A DNA stretch of 64,000 bases from Chlorocebus sabaeus (Eukaryota; Chordata; Mammalia; Primates; Cercopithecidae). Below are positions 45,159-57,599 of this stretch, one piece after another (the stretch's first letter is position 1; the number at the start of each line of letters is the position of its first letter). Both the position numbers and the translations under genes were made by a program. Location: positions 18,601,826 through 18,665,825 of the forward strand of contig NC_132926.1 of NCBI RefSeq assembly GCF_047675955.1, written 5' to 3'. A model generated the notes under the pieces. That model searched no databases and was not told where the DNA came from. It saw only the letters and a list, made by a program, of their open reading frames with translations.

Positions 45159-46736
45159 GTAATTTGGTACCAGTAGAGTGGGGCATTGCCAAAAAGATAC
45201 CCAAAAATGTGGAAGTGACATTGGAACTGGGTAACATGCAAAGGTTGGAACAGTTTGGAGGGATCAGAAGAAGACAGGAAAATGTAGGAAGGTTTAGAAC
45301 TTCCTAGAGATTTGTTGAATGGCTTTGACAAAAATGCTTATAGTGATATGGACAACAAGGTCCAGGCTGAGATGGTCTCAGATGGAGATGCAGAACTTGT
45401 TGGGAACTGGAGCAAAGGTGACTCTTCTTATGTTTTGGCAAAGAGGCTGGCGGCATTTTGCCCCTCCCCTAGAGATTTGTGGAACTTTGAACTTGAGAGA
45501 GATGATTTAAGATGTCTGGTGGAAGAAATTTCTAAGCAGCAAAGCATTCAAAAGATGACTTGGGTGCTGTTAAAAGCATTTCATTTTAAAAGGGAAACAG
45601 AACATAAAAGTTCAGAAAATTTGCAGTCTGACGATGCAGTAGAAAAGAAAAATCCATTTTTTGAGGAGAAATTCAAACCAGCTACAGAAATTTACATAAG
45701 TAGCAAGGAGCCTAATGTTAATCCCCAAGACCATGGGGAAAATGTCTCCAGGGCTTGTCAGAGACCTTCATGGCAGCCCCTCCCATCACAGGCCCAAAGG
45801 CCCAGAAGGAAAAAGTGGTTTTATGGCCCAGGCCCAGTGTCCCCATGCTGTGTGCAGCCTAGGGACTTGGTGCCCTGTGTTCCAGCTGCTCCAGCCATGG
45901 CTGAAAGAGGCCAATGTACAGCTTGGGCTATGGCTTCAGAGGGTGGAAGCCCCACTTCTTGCCAGCTTCCACGTGGTGTTGAGCCTACAGGTGCACAAAA
46001 GTCAAGAATTGAGGTTTGGGAACCTCCCCCTAGATTTCAGATAATGTATGGAAACACCTGGATGCCCAGGCAAAAGTTTGCTGCAGGGGCAGGGCCCTCA
46101 TGGAGAACCTCTGCTAGGGTAGTGTGGAAGGGAAATGTGGCATTGGGGCCCCCACACAGAGACCCTATTGCAGCACTGCCTAGTGGAGCTGTGAGATGAG
46201 GACCACTGTTCTCTAGACCCCAGAACAGGAGATCCACCGACAGCTTGCACCGTGTACCTGGAAAAGCCGCAGACACTCAACGCCAGCCTGTGAAAGCAGC
46301 CAGAAAGGGGACTATACCCTGCAAAGCCACAGGGGTGGAGCTGCCCAAGACTATGGGAACCTACCTCTTCCATCAGCATGAACTGTATGTGAGACATGGA
46401 GTCAAAGGACATCATTTTGGAGCTTTAAAATTTGACTGTCCGATTGGATTCTGGACTTGCATGGGCCCTGTAACCCCTTTGTTTTGGCCAATTTCTCCCA
46501 TTTGGAATGTGTGTATTTACCCAATACCTGTACCTACATTGTGTCTACAAAGTAGCTAGCTTGTCTTTGATTCTACAGGCTCATGGGCAGAAGGGACTTG
46601 CCTTGTTTCAGATGAGACTTTGGACTGTGGAATTTTGGGTTAACACTGAAATGAGGTACGACTTTGGGGGACTGTTGGGAATGCATGATTCATTTTGTGA
46701 CGTGAAGACATGAGATTTGGAGGGGCCGGGGCAGGA
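45159..46736 (+). mobile_element. THE1 internal region
   Basis: About 1.6 kb between the two LTRs, opening with 'gtaatttggtaccagtagag', as in other THE1 internal regions. It ends in the purine-rich 'ggaggggccggggcagga' that serves as polypurine tract. MaLR elements lack pol and env, and none is present here. They are related to ERVL and depended on other elements for movement. The copy is defective. Confidence 0.92.
45312..46199 (+). pseudogene. Long open frame in the THE1 internal region (gag-like remnant)
   Basis: A continuous frame of 295 codons runs through the middle of the THE1 internal sequence. The first third is charged and mixed; the rest is rich in Pro, Ser, Arg and Gly. I see no zinc knuckle, protease or polymerase motif. 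MaLR internal regions are regarded as relics of a gag-like gene, and most copies are riddled with stops, so an open frame of this length is unusual. With no known function and a defective parent element it is best read as a fossil that has by chance stayed open. Confidence 0.55.
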
Positions 46737-47085
46737 TGATACGGTTTGGCTCTATGTCCCCATCCAAATCTCATCTTGAATTGTATTCCCATAATTCCCA
46801 CATTGTGAGAGGGATGCAGTGGGAGATCATTTAAATCATGGGGGCAGTTTCTCCCATACTGTTCTTTTTATAGTAAGTCTCATGAGATCTGATGGGTTTA
46901 TCAGGGGTTTCCACTTTTGCTTCTATCTCATTTTCTCTTGCCACCACCCTGTAAGAAGTGCCTTTCACCTCCTGCCATGGCTTTGAGGCCTCCCCAGCCA
47001 CGTGGAACTGTAAGTCCAATTAAACCTCTTTTTCTTCTCAGTCTTGGGTATGTCTTTATCAGAAGTATGAAAACGCACTACTACA
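46737..47085 (+). mobile_element. THE1-type MaLR 3' LTR
   Basis: 349-base partner of the 5' LTR, beginning 'tgatacggtttggctctatg' and ending 'ctactaca'. It is followed by ttacc (47086-47090), identical to the five bases before the 5' LTR, which proves that LTR-internal-LTR is one intact insertion. Confidence 0.93.
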
Positions 47086-47090
47086 TTACC

Positions 47091-47197
47091 TCATACAAAC
47101 TTAATTACTTCCAAAAGCCCCTATCCCCTAATACTATTCCAATAGGGGTCAGGGTTTCAGCATATAAATTCTGGGGGGACACATTTAGTCCATAGCA
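47091..47197 (-). mobile_element. MLT1-like LTR, left part (split by THE1)
   Basis: Continuation of the antisense MLT1-like LTR: 'tacttccaaaagcccctatc', 'taatactattccaatagggg', 'atataaattctggggggaca' and 'ttagtccatagca'. Together with 44543-44808 it makes up one LTR of about 370 bases. Confidence 0.85.
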
Positions 47198-47853
47198 ATA
47201 TCCTTAATATCCTTAACACATATTAATCAATTATAATTTAAAAAGTTCACCACTTCAATGAAACTTTCAATAAGTAATGTCATAATAAACTTTTGTAATT
47301 AAATATTAATTATTAAAATTGGGAAAGATGTAAAAGAAAGCAAGCATATGCTTGACCAGTGATCAAATGCTATTGTACACTGAAACTCATAATAAATATA
47401 ATTTTAGTGTCATGGAAAAAAACACAGAGCTAACATCTTTTCATTGTTTTTGTCTTGGGTTTTGTTTTTCTCCTGCCTATGATGTATGATATTTCGGTAA
47501 ATGACAAAGTGTTTGTGCATCTACATCTAATGGACTCATATCAAGATATTGCTTTGGCATAGAAACAGGAAATTATTAAGAGGGATGAAATGGATTAGTC
47601 TAATAAATGTACAACAGATTCCTTTTTTCTGCTCTTCATGTCATGACTTTTGCACTACTCCAACCATAGACTTATCAGAGGGTTGGTGAAGACTAGATGC
47701 TATTGGAACTCAATAAACAAATGCAACTGTGGATCTGTGGATTAGATAATGGGGCAACACCTAGGATTTTTAGATGCTGACAGAGCACTTGCTGTTGAAT
47801 GAGTATAGACTTAAGGAGGGAACAAAAATAAACCATCACGGTGTTGTAGAGCT
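47198..47853. other. Unique AT-rich sequence
   Basis: No recognised repeat, RNA or exon. Confidence 0.4.
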
Positions 47854-47864
47854 CTCCACTTTAC

Positions 47865-48160
47865 CTTTTTTTTTTTTTTTGAGATGGAGTCTTGCTCTGT
47901 CACCCAGGCTGGAGTGCTGTGGCACGATCTCGGCTCACTGCAAGCTCTGCCTCCCAGGTTCACACCATTCTCCTGCCTCAGCCTCACAAGCAGCTGGGAC
48001 TACAGCTGCCCGCCACCATGCCTGGCTAATTTTTTGTATTTTTAGTAGAGACAAGGTTTCACTGTGTTAGCCAGGATGGTCTCGATCTCCTGACCTCATG
48101 ATCTGCCCGCTTCTGCCTCCCGAAGTGCTGGGATTACAGGCATGAGCCACTATGCCCGGC
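47865..48160 (-). mobile_element. AluY-like SINE, minus strand
   Basis: Full-length Alu with a 16-base T-run, 'gagatggagtcttgctctgt', 'gcaagctctgcctcccaggt' and 'gatggtctcgatctcctgac', the last two being AluY features. The duplication ctccactttac / ctccattttac (47854-47864 and 48161-48171) differs at one base. The youngest-looking Alu here. Confidence 0.96.
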
Positions 48161-48171
48161 CTCCATTTTAC

Positions 48172-48654
48172 TTCTTATCTGGAAAATCTGGCTAATGTTC
48201 AACCCAAATATTCTCTACATACTAGCTAGCAATTTGGCAAGATCCTATTATCCCACTTCTAGGACTCTACAATATAGAACTAACCAGACATATGTATGTG
48301 TGTATAAATCAGAATAATTTCTACAAATGTTCATTTGATTTGTTCTCTCTATATTTCCTCACCCTCCCCAAGTAATAAGCTAATGGCCAAACTGTTGTTT
48401 GCTTCTTCAACTTATTTTCTAGGACAAAAAACAAAAGAGGCACATTTAGAGTTTTTCTATAAATGGTAGATCATAGAAGACATAATAGTGGGAATGGGAA
48501 GGGATGGAGAGGACAAAATTAAAGGCAAAGAAATACGAGATATTTTCTTAGACCAGAGTGAGTACCGTTAGTCCTTGGTTAATATATCACATCTCAGGTT
48601 TTACCCATCCACAGAACCCTAGCTGGATTTTCAGTTCCAGCTCTGCCACTGACA
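48172..48654. other. Unique sequence, no feature recognised
   Basis: Nothing recognised over about 480 bases. Confidence 0.4.
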
Positions 48655-48770
48655 TGGCAGATAAACTTAGTTAATCCCTATTTCAGGAGCTGGGGATTTA
48701 GTAGAGAATAACGCAGATAAGGCCCTATCTTCATGGAGCTTATATCCCTAACAAAAATAAAATAAAATAA
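48655..48770 (-). mobile_element. L2 LINE 3' end
   Basis: Reversed L2 3' end: 'aggagctggggatttagtag' and 'tatcttcatggagcttatat', with an (AAAAT)n run after it. Confidence 0.6.
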
Positions 48771-48799
48771 GCAGCTCATTCTGCCCCAGCAATGATGTT

Positions 48800-49505
48800 A
48801 CACAAAACTAGGAGAAAAATCAGTCAAGAAAAAAAAAAATTTTCAGCAGTGACACAGATAATGGAGCTAGTAGACACATATTTGTCAGCTAGTATAACTA
48901 TGTTCAAATAGTTAAAGAAAGCCATAAACATACTGAGAACAGACACAGATGATATAAGGTCAAATGGAACTTCTAGCATGAAAAATAAAATATCTGAAGT
49001 GAAAAATTCATTGGAAAGACTTAATAGTAGATTCACTTTGCAAAACAAAGTGAACTTGAAAATACAGCAAAAAAATACACCAAAATAAAGCACAGAGGAA
49101 AAAGTAATAACATAAACAGTCACAATAGATTATAGGAAACTATTAAGCAGAAGAATAGTGTCAGGGACAGAAAAAGTATTTGAAGAAACAATGGCCAAAA
49201 TTGTGTCAAATTTGATGAAAACTCGGAATCCACAGACCAAAAAAGGTCTGGAAACCTCAAGGAAAATATAAATAAAACTCTATCAATGCATATGATAATC
49301 AAACTGCTGAAAAACTGGATAAAGAGAAAATATTTAAAGCAGCTAGAGAAAAATAATCCAAGTTACATATATAGAAGAGAAAAACCTAAGAATTCTCAAA
49401 GACTTCTCATCAGAAACTATGCAATCTGAAAGACAATGGAATGACATCTTTAAGAAAAATAAAAAATATCATGTAGTAAACCCATAATCTGCCCTCAACA
49501 ATAAT
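48800..49505 (+). mobile_element. L1M LINE, ORF1 region
   Basis: Sense ORF1 of an old L1: 'gacacagataatggagctag', 'tatttgaagaaacaatggcc', 'gtcaaatttgatgaaaactc', 'taaagcagctagagaaaaat' and 'tctgaaagacaatggaatga'. No ORF2 follows. Frames are broken by stops on the sense strand; a 99-codon frame on the other strand is a shadow. Confidence 0.75.
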
Positions 49506-49689
49506 TCATCTAGACAAGGATCATCTAGTCTGTTAACATCACAAAACAGACAATTTACATCATTTGTCTCCTAATGAAAGTACACAAAATAACCTAATAT
49601 GTATTTTGACCAAAAACAATAAAATAAAATAACGTGAATCAGATCAAACCTCTAGATGCAAAAAATGAGTTTATAAGAAATACAAGGTA

Positions 49690-49990
49690 AGCTGGGTGCA
49701 GTGGCTCATGCCTGTAATCCCAGCACTTTGGGAGGTCAAGGAAGGTGGATCACCTGAGATCAGGAGTTCGAGACCAGCCTGGCCAACATGGGAAAACCCC
49801 ATCTCTATCAAAAATACAAAAAGTAGCCAGGCGTGGTGGTGGATGCCTGTAATCCCAGCTACTTGTGAGGCTGAGGGAGGGGAATCACTTGAATCCAGGA
49901 GGCAGAGGTTGCAGTGAGCTGAGATCACAGTATTGCACTCCAGCCTGGGTGACAGAGTGAGACTCTATCTCAAATAAATAAATAAATAAT
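49690..49990 (+). mobile_element. Alu SINE (AluS-type)
   Basis: Full-length Alu from 'agctgggtgcagtggctcat' to 'gagactctatctc', with an (AAAT)n tail. The flanking repeat aaatacaaggta / aaatacagggta (49678-49689 and 49991-50002) differs at one base. Confidence 0.96.
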
Positions 49991-50002
49991 AAATACAGGG
50001 TA

Positions 50003-51259
50003 TAGAGAAGCATATTAAACAACAAGTGGTCACAACCAGCAAACTTCAGAATAAGGGAAATACTAGAGAACAAACAATGTAGTTTACATTGTTTCTTAAC
50101 CAAACAAATTGTAAGAAGATAAAAAGAAACTTAAGAAATATAGCAGCCAAATTCAATGTGTAGATTTTACTTCCATTCTAATTTTAACAGACTATAATTT
50201 TTTAAAGTTGCACTAACTGGATATTTGAAAATATTAGGGAACCAGAGATCCATGATGAAATATTTATGGTATTTGCAAATGTGTCTGGGGAGAAGGTGAA
50301 GAGTATGTACAGGTATAAATGAAACCAGAGTGGCCATTTGTTTATTTTTTACTATAGCTGGGTAAAGCGCATATAAGGGGTTCATTTCTCTCTACTCTTA
50401 CTGATACATTTATAGAACAAAAAAAATTAACAAAATAAAACTAAAACATGTATAGTTTTTATTTTTGTAAGCTTATGGAATGAAATGTATATTCTCTGTA
50501 TGTACAGACATTTTTTTTGTAGTGCCACAGAACTGAAATGGGAGGAAGGGGAATAAGGATATAAAAATGTATGTAGCATAATCCCAATTAGTTTTTAAAT
50601 GTATTGTTCTATTTTCATATACATATAAATGAGAGAGGGAGAGAAGGGAGAGGCGGAAACAAGCAAGCATGTAAAAATGTTAGCTGGAATTATTTCTAAG
50701 CAATAGAATTATGAGTAATTTTTAACTTCATGAAAATTTTCTTTTTTAAGTTTTCCACATGATTTATGACTATAATCCAAAAAAATATAAATTATTTAAA
50801 ATACAGACCAAAAACAAATGTATCCAAAATCAAACTTGTAAAGTAGAATATTAATCTGCCCTTTACTTTGGAGTTCATGAATAAAGTGATAATTTCAAAA
50901 TAGTGAGTCACAATACCCATACATCTGCTATGATATCTTCCTGAGGCACATTTGGTCCTTTCCTTCCTTGCTTTTTGAAAGCACATGGTTATATGTCTCT
51001 TTTCTAGTGCTTATCTATTCCATTATACTATCATTTTTAAGTGCCTCTCACTCTTCTCTTGCCTAAATGTAAAATCTGAGAGACATCTTTTTCTCCTTTG
51101 TATCTCAGCACTGACACACAGCAGCAGCGTCAATGACAAGATTATCGGAGGCGTTACTAAAGTGCTGTCAAAAAAATAATAGTATAAAATTAACAGAAAC
51201 CAGACAAAATAGGATTAAATAGAGATTCTCTTTACACCAGAAGACCCTTTGATGAGATC
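50003..51259. other. Mostly unclassified sequence, perhaps old repeat
   Basis: The part at about 50210-50450 ('gcaaatgtgtctggggagaa', 'gctgggtaaagcgcatataa') and 50690-50790 has the feel of decayed interspersed repeats, but I cannot name a family. No coding or RNA signal. Confidence 0.3.
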
Positions 51260-51640
51260 TACTAATCCATTGTTCATTCACTTAAATAAATATTACTTTT
51301 CAATCTTGTGTTAGGTAGTTGAAGAAATGCAAACAAAACAAAAATCAGATTAACTGCCCCCAAGAAGATCAGAATCACATAAGGAAAAAGAGAGATTCAT
51401 AAATCACTGCAATAACGTAACAGGAGAAATGGAGGCGTAAGTGGTACAAAAGTCCACCCTGGAAGAGTAAAGAATATTTACATCCCACAGATCACAGAGG
51501 AAAAACTCTGTGGAGAAGATAGCATTGGCACTGTCTTGGAAAATGGCTGGTAAAAAATACATGGGCAAAGAATCACATGAGTAAAAACAACATAGACATA
51601 CACATACTTTGGCACTGTCACTAAAAACGAAAAAGGCAAA
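51260..51640 (-). mobile_element. L2 LINE 3' part
   Basis: Weak reversed L2: 'attgttcattcacttaaata', 'gaagatcagaatcacataag' (the 'ggagctcacagtctag' position) and 'gtggagaagatagcattggc' (the 'gaggaggtgacatttgag' position), in the right order. Confidence 0.5.
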
Positions 51641-54600
51641 AATTGACTAGATGGAATCAGAGGCTTATAATTACGATGACTACTAATGAAAAGTCAACGA
51701 TTGACCAGATATTCATAAATTTTTTCCAGTAAATGTTTATTAAAAGATCCTGAGCACCAAGCAGCATGTCTATCACCATTGTGATCCTAGCTCTGTTCAC
51801 CTGTCCACCTCAAACAGTTGTTTCCCCCAGCACACGGGCAATGTCTTAGTCTTCCATCATTGTTCATTCCTCATTCCTCTCTCCCACCTCCCTTTCCTCC
51901 CCATCCAACTCATCCATCAAAGCTCCTTTTAGTAGTACATTTTCAGGCAAATTACTGCCTTCGGCCACCCTCCTCAATGCTGTGGGGGGGGTGTGCACCC
52001 ACCATTGTGCCCCCTCCCCATTGTCACTGCAGTTTCACATTACTCTGTAACTGCCTTACGCGTTTCCTCCCTGACACCATGACGGTCCTCACCTTCAAAG
52101 AGCTTTTGCTCAACATGTGGGGAAGAAGGGAGTAAAAGAAGGAAAGGGGGACATAAAGAAAAAATCCTTCTCACACACCATTCGGTTCTGCCTCTGCATT
52201 ATTTGCCTGGTCGTCATCAGAGCCAGTAGAGCTGAGAAGGGTTTTGTAGTTGAAAACACTTGGGCCTCCATCTGCCAGACTTTCCTACCAGACCCACTTG
52301 CTGTTAATAACAACGTTCCTGTCAACTATCAAATCATTATTGACTTTTTGTGGATGCATGATGGATTAATCACTGATCTCAAATGGGAATGGGAATGGTG
52401 TCCTTGATTAGCATCTAACTGTAGATGCTGAAAAGAGATTTGCTTTTCTTCTATTTGAAAGAATGTGCAGGGGAGGAGGATAGAGAAGTGGGGGAGGGAA
52501 GTCATCCGTAAGCATCCCTTCCAGATCAGACGTTTCTCTTTCAGAACTCCACCCACAACAAATCTCATCAGACACAGGAACAATTTTCACCAGGGCGATC
52601 GTGTCATTGGTACTGAGTTTCTCTTTACATCAAGGGCATCCTAACGGCATTTTATTGTTTTTGCTGTTGTTTTTCATGAAGGAAGCCAGAATATCTATTT
52701 CATTTTCTCCAAAAGATTTACATCTTGGACAGTGTCAGATTACTTTTCCTTGTCGCTGTCACACTTGGCTACCTTCATGCTGTTGACTTAATAAATGAAA
52801 CTTACCTGAATGTCCCCAAATGTGGCCAGGAAGGAGAGTCTGATTCTTTTTTTAATAAGCACACACTGACCAATCATGTAGACTCCTCTGCACTTCTAGA
52901 GCTAAGGAGACATTCCCATTACCTCATAATGTCCCCTATTAGTTCTCTCCGGTTTTATTAAAACCTTTTCTCTTTCATTAAAATAAAAAGCCTCTGAAAA
53001 ACTACAGTTACAGATTTTCTGCAACCCACAATTTATGGCTGCTACTTGCAACCTTCAAAAGCTTTTAAAAATAGTATCGGCTCTATTATTCTACATTATG
53101 GTAATTGTAGTAAAGATTTAAGAGGCACTTTAAGACTTTTTAGCTCTACAGTATATTTCTGTTCCAATTTCTTGCTTAGGCATTTGGGAAAGCAGCCTTA
53201 TTTAAAAGCTTTACCCTCTGCCCCCTGATATACAGCTTCCCTCTTAACTACAGTAGCTGGACCTCACCACACAATTAGGGAAGCTAGGTCTCCAATTAAA
53301 GCTCAGCAAAACATGGAGCAGAGCACATCTTTCCAGAAGCCCCTTCCATTTATATGCACCTGACAATAATCAAAATTTTTCTCGTGTGCTAGGTACCTTT
53401 GACCCCTTCGTTATGCTTCACATTCCCTTGTTAACTCTCCACCCCTCCTTTGCTCCCATAGGAAATCAGTGCAGATAATCACAAGATTAAATAACTCTAA
53501 TGCCACTGCTAAAATGTTCAAAGCCATTAATATAACAAATGCCCACAGAGCCACAGGGATTTATGTAGTATTGAAATTAAACTGACCTCACCTTATCTTC
53601 GACATAGATCTGTTCTTCCTAGTTAACCTGTGCTTTCCTCTTGTTGCCCAGTCTAGGATGGTTACAATTCAAAACAACCAAGGAAGCAGCTAATGGAATT
53701 TCCACAACTGTGAGCATGCACAAATCCTAATCTGGCATTGTCCTTTGTATTCAATGCACCAAATGGGATGAGCATTTCAAACACAATTCCCTCCACACAC
53801 CACATTGCTAAGGCATTTTTCTTAGGTACACGCCATATGGAAAAATCACACATTCCCTGATTCTCCCTTCCCTCCTTTAGGAATCCAGTAGCATCTGGAC
53901 AGCACAAATCTGTAACAGTCCCCAACTCTTCAAAGCACAGAGCCAAGTCCCAGACATTTCTTGTTCTGACTACAGCCCTCCTACTGCAGAGCCACAATCT
54001 TTCATTGTATCAATATTTATCAGCTGGGGAGCTTTACACACGAACTTCCTAACTGAGCACATTTTCCCCCAACTCCTAGCTTTCTTTCAAAGCACAGGAT
54101 AGCTCTATTCCATAACTATAGTAAATAAGCTTAAGTGTTTCTGCTTTGTTTTGCCTCGCTCCAAGTTTCCGTGTAAATTTCAGAATGGTGAAACACACAG
54201 CGATTCCTGCCCACTGGTATTTTATGATTTTAATTTGCTCGAAAGCTCTGAATTTCATTATATTTTCCCATTTGGTGCATGGGATTTTTACAGTTAACAG
54301 ATGTTCACTTAATAGAGCCTCCTAGTGAGCAAATCAGTTTTTTCCCTCTGGTATTCATGTAACTTTCTAGTCCTGCAGTAGCTGTTTCTGGTGCCTGCCA
54401 AGTTATCTGGCAGTAGAAACTCAGATAGAAAAATGCAACAGTTCTTTGTAAATGTATATTCCTGTTCCTTCAGTCCCACTCACTCCAACTTAACTACTTC
54501 CTCATTAACGTCATGTGAGAAAGCCCGCAGAAGAAAACACTAACTACAAATACAGACAGGTTTCACTCCCAGATGAAAAGATTTTCTGCGCCCAATAAAT

Positions 54601-55744
54601 ATTTTCTTAGCCTCTAGCCACTGAAAATGCCAAAATGTTTAATGCATCCAAAATTCTAAAGGGAGAGTTTTCCAAATTGTCCTAGACCAATCTCCAACTA
54701 TTGAGTTGTTTGGAGGGCTTTATTCAGATACATCTCAGGACATTAAATCACAAGACTGTAGCAAGGTCCTTGTCCCAGGAATCCTGACTTATCTGCTTAC
54801 AGTTCTTTACTTACCTAGGAAAGGAAAGGTTCTGGAGTTTCTGCAGAGGCTGTATCACAGGTTACCTTCAGATTTCAGAAACTATCTAAAACTCTGAGTA
54901 GCAGATATCCCACCGATACCCCTATTTGTTTCAGGATACAAAGGATGATCTCTCTTGAGAAGACGTTTGGATCCCAAATTACCCGATAAGAGGCAGAAGT
55001 ACAGGGCAGAATTTCTCACTAGGAAATAGAATATCAAAACTTGCTAGGATTCTTCATTGTTATTTCTCAGCAGGATTTCTAAGATTAGGGTTTGTGGCAA
55101 GAGAAGGATAAAATAAGGAGTGGGAGGACTTTGGGAATGTCATCGAATCGTATCCCTTTTCTCCTGATTAAGGATTCTAAACATCTGCAACAGACTTGGT
55201 TCTCTTTGGGCCTTGTAGACAGCTCTCCGACTTACTGACATAATCTTTTCCAGTGCCCTTATCTAGAATGTCCACACCCTGACCAGCTACCCAGTCTGGC
55301 TGTGACATTTATAGCCTCGGGTTAAATCATTTCTGAGGAATCAGCCAAATTTTTCCTCTTAATGAAGTTCTCCCTGAGCACCACCATTTGTTCTAAACCA
55401 AATTAATATGTATCTCTTTGTAGCTGAGGAAGACTTTATTTTCCAAATGTCTTATTTAACAGATAAGTAAACTGAGCCCATTTGCACCTAAGGTATTCAC
55501 TTAATTTCTCATAGATGGCTAAACTGAGAGCCAGAAATTAAACACGAAGGTTCAGACTCGCACCTGAAGCACTTTCTTCTACCTCAGTTACAATCTACTT
55601 TATCATTATTCTTTAGATTTTTATCTTCCTCACTATCCCTGTATCCTGAAGCATTTTGAGGTTTACTGGGCACCTCTTCTATGCTGGGTGCTGTAAAAGC
55701 ATTTCTCCACTTAATCCTAGCACACCTGAAAGTAACATTTATCA
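51641..55744. other. 4 kb repeat-poor unique region
   Basis: No Alu, L1, LTR or DNA transposon is recognised over about 4 kb, the longest repeat-free stretch of the window. Open frames of 96 codons (plus, 52117-52407) and 111 codons (minus, 53662-53997) have no recognisable domain. A small MIR-like piece may lie at 55665-55745 on the minus strand. Passages at about 53280-53620 and 54150-54330 look complex enough to be conserved noncoding DNA, but this cannot be judged from one sequence. Confidence 0.4.
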
Positions 55745-56165
55745 GTCATACTCATTAGAAAAACAGAAACCACTCTAGATATTTCAAACAGAAGAAACCG
55801 AATGTATGAAATCCAATACACTGGGTATGGAAGAGTTGAGAAGCCTAACAGCAATGGCAAGGCTACCCAGAATATAAGCTCTTAGCTCAGGGCTGGAGAG
55901 ACCAGGGAGATGGCATGTCCCCATATCCACCTGTCAGGGAAGCTGCAGCGGTAGTCAGCCGGTCCTGTGGGAGCTGAAACAGTGGAGGAAAAGCAGCTGC
56001 TGCCAGAGGAGCTGCACGGAGCCCACAGAAGGAGAAATACTCTCACTTTCCCCTTTCTTCACCTTTTACTCTCCTACCAGTGCCTTTTGTGGGCCAAACC
56101 TAGGATATGCCAATTAAGAAGGCAGTTGCAGGTGTCAGACTCTACTGTGATTCAGAGCTGAGGAA
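55745..56165. repeat. Possible unclassified interspersed repeat
   Basis: The start 'aaacagaaaccactctagat' with 'atttcaaacagaag', and the later 'gagctgaaacagtggagg' and 'cagctgctgccagaggagct', resemble a dispersed mammalian repeat I have seen in many loci but cannot name with confidence. Confidence 0.3.
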
Positions 56166-56299
56166 GGGTTAAGAGTGACTCTGAGAGCAAAGAGACAAAT
56201 ATCCTACGCATGAAGTACCATCAGCCTCGTTTATCAGTTTAAGGAACTTAGGCTGAAATGTGACATACTTACCAAAAGTTAGATATCTCATAACAAATC

Positions 56300-56717
56300 A
56301 GATATAGTTCAGATGTGATCCCCCCCGCCTGAATCTCATGTTGAATTATACTCCCCAGTATACGAATTGGGGCCTGGTGGAAGGTGACTGGATCATGGGA
56401 GTGCATTTCTCATGAATGGCTTAGCAGCATCCCCTTGGTGCTGTCCTTCCAATAGTGAGTGACTTCATGTGAGATCTGGCTGTTTAAGTGTGGCACCTCC
56501 CTCTCTTGTGCCTGCTCTGGCCAAGTGACATGCCTGCTCCCCCTTCATTTTCCACCATGATTGTTAAGTTTCCTGAGGCCTCCCCAGAAGCCAAGGAGAT
56601 GCCAGCATCATGCTCTCTGTACAGGGTGCAGAGTTATAGGCCAATTAAATCTCTTTTCTTTATAAATTACCCAGTCTTAGGTATTTCTTTATAGCAAGGT
56701 AAGAACAGACTAATACA
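56300..56717 (+). mobile_element. MST-type MaLR solo LTR
   Basis: Sense MST LTR: 'gatatagttcagatgtgatc', 'gaatctcatgttgaattata', 'gggcctggtggaaggtgact', 'cttctcatgaatggc'-like core, 'ttttccaccatgattgttaa', 'ccagaagccaaggagatgcc', 'attaaatctcttttctttat' and the end 'cagactaataca'. No internal region is attached. No clear five-base duplication remains. Confidence 0.88.
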
Positions 56718-57124
56718 GGACCGATTCTGCATTCCAACTTCAACACCGTGCAATGGATTTTGTTATCCATAATCTCTCACTGCCCTCCAATCCAATCCAG
56801 TGCTCACAAATACTCTCACTGCTCTGTTTTGCCTTCCTCCTTACCCATGAACACACAGTAGGTGCTTAATGTGTGACCAGTGAGCTGGATGAAATGCTAA
56901 TCAAGCAGCCCTGGTTCTGTTCACAAGTGAAGGGCTCCCTGTGTGAGTTTCCAGAGGCTGTTGATTTTAAGCTTAGAAAACCTCCTATTTATTACCCCAT
57001 TTGTTGGAAAAGAAGATGCCATCACTGACTCCCAAAATCACGAACATTCGTGGAGGATGACTTGAAGTCAGTCACAAGGGGCTTATGTCTGAAATCATAT
57101 GGGATACAGTTGTGTTTATGAGCA
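56718..57124. other. Unique sequence, no feature recognised
   Basis: About 400 bases without recognised repeat or gene. Confidence 0.4.
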
Positions 57125-57352
57125 AAGCCTTTAGACTTAGACTGAGCAGGACACAAACTTTTGCTTTGAAACTCACAAGCTGTGTGACCTTGGGGAAAGT
57201 GAATTACCTCTCTGAGCATTCATATCCCCATGGGTAAAATTAAAATAACAGGACCTCTCACACAGGGTTGTTAGGAATGAATTAGATCAGTTATATAAAA
57301 AGAGATGGTATAGTACCTAACACAATGTAAGTGCTTAATACATATTAGAAAA
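57125..57352 (+). mobile_element. MIR SINE
   Basis: Well-preserved sense MIR: 'aagctgtgtgaccttgggga', 'attacctctctgagcattca', 'gggtaaaattaaaataacag', 'cacagggttgttaggaatga' and 'cctaacacaatgtaagtgct'. Confidence 0.85.
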
Positions 57353-57599
57353 GATGAAATCAATAGATGCTCAGAAAATATTCTCCAGGAAGAAATACAA
57401 CTTTACAGGGATAGACCAAGAAGTAAGGCTTCTCTCCAGTACTCCTGCAATAACTCATAATTACGCAATAACTTGGCAATAACAAACCAGCAACCTTAGT
57501 CAGCAGCAAACTCTGGGGTCTTTACTAATACTATGGGGGCATTTAACTGTCTTTTGGCTCTTAATTGGCAACAAGTTAGTAACCCAAGAATGTAAAAAT

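Noticed and set aside
52117..52407. 96-codon plus-strand frame with a hydrophobic stretch
   Set aside because: The FCLCIICLVVI stretch resembles a membrane segment, but nothing else supports a gene and the other strand is equally open.
53662..53997. 111-codon minus-strand frame
   Set aside because: No recognisable motif, no splice or promoter context; length is within chance for this many kilobases.
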